From the NCBI GenBank assembly GCA_017477245.1, contig JAFUWY010000039.1, positions 61,753 to 125,752 of the forward strand: a stretch of 64,000 nt of DNA. Direction: 5' to 3'. This document shows, piece by piece, positions 24,416 through 31,316 of this stretch. The position numbers were made by a program, and so were the translations under genes. Numbering within the stretch: position 1 is the stretch's first letter; the number at the start of each line of letters is the position of its first letter. This DNA is from Bacteroidales bacterium. Its GTDB lineage: Bacteria; Bacteroidota; Bacteroidia; Bacteroidales; UBA932. The notes beneath the pieces were generated by a model that searched no databases, was not told the DNA's origin, and saw only the letters and a list, made by a program, of their open reading frames with translations.

Positions 24416-27027
24416 TGAAGAAATTGACAGCATTCGCCGCGGCCCTGCTCTTCGCGCTGGCCGCATTCGCCCAGACCTCCGTCAAGGTCCAGGTACCCAA
24501 CCTCGTCGGCTTGAACGAACAGTTCAACATCACGTTCATCATCAACGGCGACAAGTCCCCCAGCGACTTCCGCTGGGAGCCGGGGTCCGATTTCCAGCTG
24601 GTCTGGGGGCCCACCAAGGGCACGTCCACCTCGGTCAGCATCGTCAACGGGTCGCGTTCGCGCACCTCGCAGACGACCTACACCTACGTCCTGCTGCCCA
24701 AGAACACCGGCAAGTTCCAGCTCAACGCCGCCGAAGCCACGGTGGGCGGCGAGACCTACACCTCCACCCGCCCCACGGTCGAGGTCGTGAGCGACGGCGC
24801 CGCGGCGGCCGCCCAGGGACAGGGCCAGCCGGCCCAGGAGCAGTCCTCCCAGGGCAGCGCCGCCCAGACCGGCACCGTGTCGGCCGACGACATGTTCCTG
24901 CGCCTGTCCTTCAGCAAGCGCGACGTGATGGTCGGCGAGACGCTGACCGCCACCCTCAAGCTCTACCAGCGCGTCAACATCGCCGGCTTCCAGGATGCCA
25001 AGTTCCCGACATTCAACGGGTTCTGGAGCCAGGAAGTCCAGGCTCCGACCAATATCGAGTTCCGCCGGGAGAACATCGGCGACAAGATCTACAACGCCGC
25101 CGTGCTCCGCAGTTGGAACCTGGTCCCGCAGAAGGCCGGCGACATCACGATCGACGGCGCCGAACTGGTGTGCCTGGTCAACATCCGCACCCAGCGTCCC
25201 TCCTCGGGAAGCATCTTCGACTCCTTCTTCCAGGATGATTTCCAGACCATCCGCAAGCGCGTCTCGACCGCTCCCGTGACGATCCACGTCCGCAGCCTGC
25301 CGGCCGGCGCACCGGCCTCGTTCGGCGGCGGCGTCGGCTCGTTCCGGATGGAAGCATCGCTGACCCGCGACTCGCTCAAGGCCCACGACGCCGCCTCGCT
25401 GCACGTCAAGGTCACGGGCTCCGGCAACCTTTCCCTGCTCGAGGCGCCCAAGATCTCCTTCCCGCCCGATTTCGAAGTCTATGACGTCAAGGCCACGGAC
25501 GTGGCCGGCGGCAAGGACTTCGAGTACCCGTTCATTCCGCGCAGCCACGGTGAGTTCGGGATCGGCCCCGTCGAATACAGCTACTACGACATCTCCTCCC
25601 GCAAATACGTGACGCTGAAGAGCCCCGTCCTCCCGGTCCGGGTGGCCCGGGGCGAAGGCGGCGAAGCCCCGGGCGCCGGACAGGTCGTCCCGGGTACGAA
25701 CCGCAAGGACGTCCGGGACGTCGGCAGCGACATCCGCTTCATCTCCACCAAGCCCGCCTCCTTCTCGTCCATCGGTCATTTCTTCGTTGGATCCCCGGCC
25801 TTCTGGGTCGTGGCGGTGCTCCTGCTGGCGCTCGCCGCAGCGCTCTACTTCGCGCTGCGCGGACTCGCCGCGCGCCGCGCCGACGTGGCCGGCACCCGCA
25901 ACCGCGGCGCCACCAAGATGGCCCGCAAGCGCCTCGCGCAGGCGGGCACCTTCCTCAAGGGCGACCTCTACACGGCCTTCTACGAGGAGCTGCACCGGGC
26001 GCTGCTCGGCTTCGTGTCCGACAAGCTCGGCATGGACGCCGCCGACATGACCAAGGAGAACATCTCCGCCCGGCTGGCGGAGAACGGCGCCGGCGAAGGC
26101 CTGGCGGCCGAGTTCGTGGCGCTGATCGACGCCTGCGAATTCGCCCGGTACGCCCCGGACGCCGGCCACGACGCCATGAACACCCACTACGAGAAGGCGG
26201 TCTCCGTGATTTCCGCCATCGACGAACGTATGAGAAGATCCCCCCGCAAGGGCGCCGGCGGAGCCGCAGCCCTGCTCGCGCTGCTCCTGCTGCTGCCCGC
26301 GCATCACGCGGCGGCCCAACAGGCGGCCTATCCCGATTCCCTGTGGCAGGCCGGCGCCGCCGCCTATTCCGACGGCGACTGGGCCGGGGCCGCTTCGGCC
26401 TGGTCGGCCATCCGCGCCCTCGGCCTGGAGTCGCCGGAGCTGTACTACAACCTGGGCAACGCCTGCTTCAAGCAGGACGACATCGCCCACGCCATCCTGA
26501 ACTACGAGCGCGCGCTCAAGCTGGACCCGTCCTACTCCGACGCCCGCTACAACCTCGAATTCGCCCAGGGCTTCGTGCAGGACAAGATCGAAGCCGTGCC
26601 CGAATTCTTCCTGGAGCAGTGGGGCCGCAAGGCCTGCTGGCTGCTGCCTTCGGACGCCTGGGCGGCGCTGTTCCTGGTGCTGCTGGCCGCCGCGCTCGGC
26701 TGCACGCTGCTCTTCCTGCTGGGCGGCCGGAGCGCCCTGCGCAAGACCGGCTTCATCTGCGGGATCGTGGCGCTGGTGCTCTCGCTGCTCTGCCTCGACT
26801 TCGCCTTCTGGCAGCGCACGGACTACCGTAAGGCCGACGGCGCCGTGGTGACGCGGCCCGTGACCACGGTCCGGAGCTCCCCCGGCAGCGACGCAGCCAA
26901 GGATCTCTTCGTGCTCCACGAGGGCACGAAGGTCAAGCTCCTCGACGAGGTAGGCTCCTGGCGCAACATCGAGCTCGCCGACGGCCGCCAGGGTTGGATG
27001 AAGACGGAGGATCTCGAGGTGATCTGA
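24415..27027 (+). CDS. BatD-BatE fusion protein
   Basis: 870 residues from ATG 24415, which shares its A with the batC stop. Residues 1-605 are BatD: signal peptide (MKKLTAFAAALLFALAAFAQ), tandem Ig-like beta domains (KVQVPNLVGLNEQFNITF), a membrane helix at 458-482 and a cytoplasmic tail. At residue 606 an in-frame Met begins what looks like a BatE N-terminus with its own signal-like helix (616-635). TPR repeats (ELYYNLGNACFKQDDIAHAI), two membrane helices at 749-799 and a C-terminal bacterial SH3 domain (VRSSPGSDAAKDLFVLHEGT) follow. batD and batE are separate genes in the Bacteroides I know of. Here no stop separates them, through genuine fusion or a small sequence error. Confidence 0.85.
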   Translation: MKKLTAFAAALLFALAAFAQTSVKVQVPNLVGLNEQFNITFIINGDKSPSDFRWEPGSDFQLVWGPTKGTSTSVSIVNGSRSRTSQTTYTYVLLPKNTGKFQLNAAEATVGGETYTSTRPTVEVVSDGAAAAAQGQGQPAQEQSSQGSAAQTGTVSADDMFLRLSFSKRDVMVGETLTATLKLYQRVNIAGFQDAKFPTFNGFWSQEVQAPTNIEFRRENIGDKIYNAAVLRSWNLVPQKAGDITIDGAELVCLVNIRTQRPSSGSIFDSFFQDDFQTIRKRVSTAPVTIHVRSLPAGAPASFGGGVGSFRMEASLTRDSLKAHDAASLHVKVTGSGNLSLLEAPKISFPPDFEVYDVKATDVAGGKDFEYPFIPRSHGEFGIGPVEYSYYDISSRKYVTLKSPVLPVRVARGEGGEAPGAGQVVPGTNRKDVRDVGSDIRFISTKPASFSSIGHFFVGSPAFWVVAVLLLALAAALYFALRGLAARRADVAGTRNRGATKMARKRLAQAGTFLKGDLYTAFYEELHRALLGFVSDKLGMDAADMTKENISARLAENGAGEGLAAEFVALIDACEFARYAPDAGHDAMNTHYEKAVSVISAIDERMRRSPRKGAGGAAALLALLLLLPAHHAAAQQAAYPDSLWQAGAAAYSDGDWAGAASAWSAIRALGLESPELYYNLGNACFKQDDIAHAILNYERALKLDPSYSDARYNLEFAQGFVQDKIEAVPEFFLEQWGRKACWLLPSDAWAALFLVLLAAALGCTLLFLLGGRSALRKTGFICGIVALVLSLLCLDFAFWQRTDYRKADGAVVTRPVTTVRSSPGSDAAKDLFVLHEGTKVKLLDEVGSWRNIELADGRQGWMKTEDLEVI

Positions 27028-27048
27028 CCCCGCAAACAGTTTTTTAAG

Positions 27049-27078
27049 GCCGGTTCCTCGCGGAATCCGGCTTTTTTT
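27049..27078 (+). terminator. Intrinsic terminator after the bat operon
   Basis: GCCGGTTCC (27049-27057), loop TCGC, GGAATCCGGC with one bulged T (27062-27071), then seven T. Confidence 0.85.
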
Positions 27079-27081
27079 CAT

Positions 27082-27089
27082 TATATTTG
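27082..27089 (+). promoter_or_regulatory. Promoter -7 box TATATTTG for the ExbB gene
   Basis: TATATTTG matches TAnnTTTG exactly, directly after the bat terminator and 61 bases before the next start. Confidence 0.5.
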
Positions 27090-27150
27090 TGCGATTGTGG
27101 CTTAAAAGGCCGAATCATTGCATTTTGTTGGTTCACAAAAACACCTGAAT

Positions 27151-27846
27151 ATGTTGTTCACGCTCCTCCAGACCGACATCGCCGAAGCTGTCCCCGTGCA
27201 GCAGGAGATGTCCTATTCCCTCATCGAAATGGCCGCCAAGGGCGGCTGGCTGATGTGGGTCCTCCTCGCCCTCTCCATCATCGCCATCTACATCTTCGGC
27301 AAGAAGTGGTGGATCATCCGCCAGGCCGGCAAGATCGACAAGGACTTCATGATGGACATCCGCGACTACATCCACGAAGGCAAGATCAAGTCCGCCCGGA
27401 CGCTGTGCTCCAAGTACGACGCCCCCGTGGCCCGCATGGTCGAGGCCGGTATCGCCCGGATCGGCAGGCCCGCCACCGACGTGCAGGCCGCCATCGAGAA
27501 TGTAGGGAACGTCGAGGTGGCCCGTCTGGAGAAGGGCCTGCCGTACCTCGCCACCATCGCCGGCGGCGCCCCGATGATCGGTTTCCTCGGCACGGTGATC
27601 GGTATGGTCCAGGCCTTCTTCAACATGTCCAACGCAGGCAACAACATCGACATCACGCTGCTCTCCAGCGGCATCTACACCGCCATGATCACCACCGTGG
27701 GCGGCCTGATCGTCGGTATCCTCGCCTACTTCGGATACAACTTCCTCACGGCCCGCATCTCCGAGCTCGTCTACAACATGGAGAGCGCGACCATCAAGTT
27801 CATGGACATGGTCGGCGAGAACGCCGCCGAACCCAAAAACGAGTAG
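27151..27846 (+). CDS. exbB: MotA/TolQ/ExbB proton channel family protein
   Basis: 231 residues from the ATG at 27151. It has three membrane helices: near residue 28 (WLMWVLLALSIIAIYIF), near 130 (MIGFLGTVIGMVQAFF) and near 175 (ITTVGGLIVGILAYFGYNFL). The conserved TolQ/ExbB segments around GLPYLATIAGGAPMIGFLGT and GIYTAMITTVGGL are clear. With the next two genes it forms a TonB-type energy transducer using the proton gradient to drive outer-membrane receptors. The order exbB-exbD-tonB is intact, but TolQ/R-like use cannot be excluded. Confidence 0.9.
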   Translation: MLFTLLQTDIAEAVPVQQEMSYSLIEMAAKGGWLMWVLLALSIIAIYIFGKKWWIIRQAGKIDKDFMMDIRDYIHEGKIKSARTLCSKYDAPVARMVEAGIARIGRPATDVQAAIENVGNVEVARLEKGLPYLATIAGGAPMIGFLGTVIGMVQAFFNMSNAGNNIDITLLSSGIYTAMITTVGGLIVGILAYFGYNFLTARISELVYNMESATIKFMDMVGENAAEPKNE

Positions 27847-27850
27847 CGAG

Positions 27851-28261
27851 ATGGCACTCAAGCGTATCACCAAGGCGGACCCGAACATCGCGATGTCCTC
27901 GATGACGGACATCGTGTTCCTCCTGCTGATCTTCTTCCTGGTGACCTCCACGCTGGTCAATCCCAACGCCCTCAAGCTCCTGCTCCCCAAGAGCACGGGC
28001 CAGGTGGGCGCCAAGGCCACGGTCAGCGTCTCCATCAAGGACTGGGGCGAGGACCGCTACACCTACCATATCAACGGCGATGAGCAGCCCGTGGCGTTCT
28101 CCGAGGTGGAGGACGAGCTCGTGGACCTGCTCCAGTCCGAAGAGGACCCGACCTTCTCGATCTACTCCGACGAGAGCGTGCCGATCGGCGAGATCGTGCA
28201 GGTGATGAACATCGCCAAGCGCAACCATTACAAAGTCATCCTGGCCACGCAGCCAGAGTAA
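27851..28261 (+). CDS. exbD: ExbD/TolR family biopolymer transporter
   Basis: 136 residues starting four bases after exbB. It has one N-terminal helix with the family's essential Asp: SMTDIVFLLLIFFLVTST near residues 17-34. A periplasmic domain follows (FSIYSDESVPIGEIVQVMNI). ExbD partners ExbB; the helix Asp carries protons through the channel. Only one exbD copy is present here, whereas many Bacteroidota carry two in tandem. Confidence 0.9.
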   Translation: MALKRITKADPNIAMSSMTDIVFLLLIFFLVTSTLVNPNALKLLLPKSTGQVGAKATVSVSIKDWGEDRYTYHINGDEQPVAFSEVEDELVDLLQSEEDPTFSIYSDESVPIGEIVQVMNIAKRNHYKVILATQPE

Positions 28262-28267
28262 TTGCAT

Positions 28268-29050
28268 ATGCAGAACGACCAGATTATCAGACAGAAGCGC
28301 GAGAAGAACGCCCGGATCACCGGCATCGTCATGACGGTGGCGCTGCACCTGTGCGCCCTCGTGCTCGTCTCTTTCTCCGGTCTCAAGTACATCTATCCCC
28401 CGCCCCAGGAGCAGAGCATGCTGATCGACTTCAGCGAGGAGCCTGAAGCCGTGGTCCAGCAGCTGCACGGGCGGGAACCGCAAGCCGAAGAGGTGGACCT
28501 CGAGCGTCCCGTCGAACTGGCCCAGAAGAGCGAGTCGCCTGTCGAGGCGGACCGCCCGAACCTGACCCCGGAGACGAAACCGGACGATTTCGGCGACGTC
28601 GAGACGCCCGCGCCGGAGCCCAAGGAAGAGCCCGCACTGGATCCGCGGGCGGCTTTCCCCGGCATGGCCAGGAAGGACACGACCCTGACCGCGCCCCACA
28701 GCGCGTCGGAGGCCTCCAACACCTTCAAGGCCGGCCAGGCGAACGGCAACACCGACAAGGGCCGCACCGACGGCAAGCCCAACGCGCACGTCCAGGGCCG
28801 CAACACCGTGGGCAACATCCCCCGGCCGGTCTACAACGTGCAGGAAAGCGGTATAGTAGTAGTGGATATCTGGGTGGACAACTACGGCAACGTAGTCAAG
28901 GCCGTGCCGGGAGGCGCGGGTACCACCGTTTTGGACAAGTCCCTCATCGCAGCGGCGCGCAAGGCAGCCATGGAGACGCACTTCAACATGAGCGCCGACG
29001 CTCCCGCCATGCAGCAGGGCACGATTACCTATTATTTTAATCTCAAGTAG
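28268..29050 (+). CDS. TonB-family energy transducer
   Basis: 260 residues from the ATG at 28268, six bases after the exbD stop. A cytoplasmic start and one membrane anchor (ITGIVMTVALHLCALVLVSF, residues 18-37) are followed by a Pro/Glu-rich spacer across the periplasm and a TonB-like C-terminal domain (GIVVVDIWVDNYGNVVKAVPG near 195) that should touch outer-membrane receptors. The repeated E/P composition of the spacer is normal for TonB proteins. No receptor gene lies in the window. Confidence 0.85.
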   Translation: MQNDQIIRQKREKNARITGIVMTVALHLCALVLVSFSGLKYIYPPPQEQSMLIDFSEEPEAVVQQLHGREPQAEEVDLERPVELAQKSESPVEADRPNLTPETKPDDFGDVETPAPEPKEEPALDPRAAFPGMARKDTTLTAPHSASEASNTFKAGQANGNTDKGRTDGKPNAHVQGRNTVGNIPRPVYNVQESGIVVVDIWVDNYGNVVKAVPGGAGTTVLDKSLIAAARKAAMETHFNMSADAPAMQQGTITYYFNLK

Positions 29051-29052
29051 TA

Positions 29053-30429
29053 ATGGACCAGTTTACCAAAGAAGGCCGGAAACTTAGACCGCGGAAGACT
29101 GCGGGAGACCACTCCCGTTCCGAAAAAGTAGAGTACACGCCCGGTGCGCACAGAAGCGACTCCGGCGAACATCACAGCAGCTACGCCCACCGCTCCGACT
29201 ACGGCGAACGCCGCAGTTTCGGCGAAGGACGCAGCTACGGCGAGAACCGTGGAGGCTACGGGGAGAACCGCGGCGGCTACGGCGACCGCAGGCCGCGCCC
29301 CTATGGCGAAGGCCGCAGCAACAATCATTACGGCGACCGCCGCGGCGGCTATGGCGCAGAGCGTCACGGCTACGGCGACCGCGAAGGCAACGACAATTAC
29401 GGATTCAGCGCACGCCGTTCCGATGCCGGCGAGGGCCGGGGCTACGGCGAGCAGCGCGGTTACGGCGAACGCCGCAGCTACGGCGAGAACCGCGGCGGCT
29501 ACGGCGAGCATCGCCCGCGCCCGTACGGCGAGGGCCGCAGCGCAGGCCCGCGCGGGCCGAAGGGCCCCGGCAAGCCGCACGGCCCCAAGAAGCCGGGCCG
29601 CAAGCCCAACTTCACCCGCGAGTCCACCGAGGGCATCAACCGGATGATCAGCCGCAGACCCGTCGTCAACGGCAACGAAAGCAACGAGACGCCGTATCCG
29701 TCCCCGATCCAGGACACCGTCCGCCTCAACAAGTTCATCGCCAACTCGGGCGTCTGCTCCCGCCGTGAAGCCGACACCCTCATCCAGGCCGGTGTCGTGA
29801 CCGTCAACGGCGAGGTCGTCACCGAGCTCGGCACCAAGGTCAACATCTTCACCGACGACATCCGTTTCAACGGCGAGCGCCTCAAGGGCGAGGAGAAGGT
29901 CTACATCGTGATGAACAAGCCCAAGGGCTACGTCACCACGGCCAGCGACCCGCACGCGGAGAAGACCGTGCTCGACCTGGTCAAGAACTGCCCGACCCGC
30001 GTCTATCCGGTGGGCCGTCTGGACAAGAACACAACCGGCGTGCTGATGCTGACCAACGACGGCGAGATCGCCGAGCGCCTCACGCACCCCGCCTACGACA
30101 AGAAGAAGATCTACCAGGTCGCACTGGACCGCGCCCTCTCCCAGGAGGACTACGACCGCATCCTGGCCGGCATCGAGCTGACCGACGGTCCGGTCAGCGC
30201 CGACGAGCTGGAATATATCGACCCCAAGGACCACCGCAAGCTCGGCATCGAGATCCACTCGGGCAAGAACCGCATCGTGCGCCGCATCTTCGAGACCCTC
30301 GGCTACAACGTCAAGGCCCTGGACCGCGTCTACTTCGCGGGTCTGACCAAGAAGGGCCTCAAGAAGGGCGAATGGAGATTCCTCACCGAGGGTGAGGCCA
30401 ACATTCTGAAGATGGGGGCTTACGTATAA
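29053..30429 (+). CDS. RluB-type rRNA pseudouridine synthase with RG/YGE-rich N-terminal extension
   Basis: 458 residues. Residues 1-190 are low complexity, dominated by YGERRS, YGENRGGYG and RPRPYGEG repeats resembling RGG-type RNA-binding tails. From about 218 comes an S4 RNA-binding domain (VRLNKFIANSGVCSRREAD), then the RsuA/RluB catalytic domain with VYPVGRLDKNTTGVLMLTND near 317, whose Asp is catalytic, and HSGKNRIVRRIFETLG near 403. It isomerises a uridine in 23S or 16S rRNA; the family resemblance is closest to RluB. It starts two bases after tonB and its stop overlaps era by one base. Confidence 0.92.
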   Translation: MDQFTKEGRKLRPRKTAGDHSRSEKVEYTPGAHRSDSGEHHSSYAHRSDYGERRSFGEGRSYGENRGGYGENRGGYGDRRPRPYGEGRSNNHYGDRRGGYGAERHGYGDREGNDNYGFSARRSDAGEGRGYGEQRGYGERRSYGENRGGYGEHRPRPYGEGRSAGPRGPKGPGKPHGPKKPGRKPNFTRESTEGINRMISRRPVVNGNESNETPYPSPIQDTVRLNKFIANSGVCSRREADTLIQAGVVTVNGEVVTELGTKVNIFTDDIRFNGERLKGEEKVYIVMNKPKGYVTTASDPHAEKTVLDLVKNCPTRVYPVGRLDKNTTGVLMLTNDGEIAERLTHPAYDKKKIYQVALDRALSQEDYDRILAGIELTDGPVSADELEYIDPKDHRKLGIEIHSGKNRIVRRIFETLGYNVKALDRVYFAGLTKKGLKKGEWRFLTEGEANILKMGAYV

Positions 30430-31310
30430 TGGCACACCGTTCCGGATTCGTCAACATCATCGGCAACCCGAACGTCGGGAAGTCCACCCTGATGAACGCG
30501 CTGGTGGGTGAGAAGCTCTCCATCGTGACGGCCAAGGCCCAGACCACGCGCCACCGCATCATGGGCATCGTCAACGGCGAGGACTGGCAGATCGTCTACT
30601 CCGACACGCCGGGCATTCTCAAGCCCAACTACCGGCTGCAGCAGAACATGATGAATTTCGTGGACGGCGCGATCGGGGATGCCGACATCATCCTCTACGT
30701 GACGGACACCGTCGAGACGCCCGACAAGAACAGCGAGTACGTGGAGAAGCTCTCCCGGATCGACTGCCCCGTCATCGTGGTCGTCAACAAGATCGACATC
30801 AGCGACCAGCCGCGCGTGGTGGAGCTGCTCCGCTACTGGCAGGAGCAGCTCCCCAAGGCGACGGTCATCCCCGTCTCGGCCCAGGAGCGGTTCAACCTCG
30901 AGAGCGTGCTCGACGCCGTCGTGGCACGCCTGCCGGAGTGTCCGCCGTGGTTCGACAAGGACGCGTTCACGGACAAGAACCTCCGCTTCTTCGCCTCCGA
31001 GATCATCCGGGAGAAGATCCTGCTGAACTACAAGGAGGAGATCCCCTACTGCTGCGAGGTGGGCATCGAGAGTTTCAAGGAAGGCGCGGAGCGCTACGAC
31101 ATCGGCGCCGTCATCTACGTGATGCGCGAGTCCCAGAAGGGCATCATCATCGGACGCCAGGGCGCCGCGCTCAAGAAGGTCGGCACCCAGGCGCGCATCG
31201 ACATGGAAGACTTCTTCCAGAAGAAGGTCTTCCTGCAGATCTACGTCAAGGTAGACCCCGACTGGCGGGAAAGCAAGCGCGAACTGCGCAAATTCGGATA
31301 CGAGGACTAA
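30429..31310 (+). CDS. era: GTPase Era
   Basis: 293 residues, the normal length. G1 is GNPNVGKST near residue 12, G2 in TTRHRIMG, G3 SDTPG near 58, G4 NKID near 120 and G5 SAQE near 150. The KH domain at the C-terminus carries VIYVMRESQKGIIIGRQGAA. Era binds the 3' end of 16S rRNA during small-subunit assembly. Coupling to the pseudouridine synthase upstream (one-base overlap) places it in a ribosome maturation operon. Confidence 0.97.
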   Translation: MAHRSGFVNIIGNPNVGKSTLMNALVGEKLSIVTAKAQTTRHRIMGIVNGEDWQIVYSDTPGILKPNYRLQQNMMNFVDGAIGDADIILYVTDTVETPDKNSEYVEKLSRIDCPVIVVVNKIDISDQPRVVELLRYWQEQLPKATVIPVSAQERFNLESVLDAVVARLPECPPWFDKDAFTDKNLRFFASEIIREKILLNYKEEIPYCCEVGIESFKEGAERYDIGAVIYVMRESQKGIIIGRQGAALKKVGTQARIDMEDFFQKKVFLQIYVKVDPDWRESKRELRKFGYED

Positions 31311-31316
31311 GCGTTT

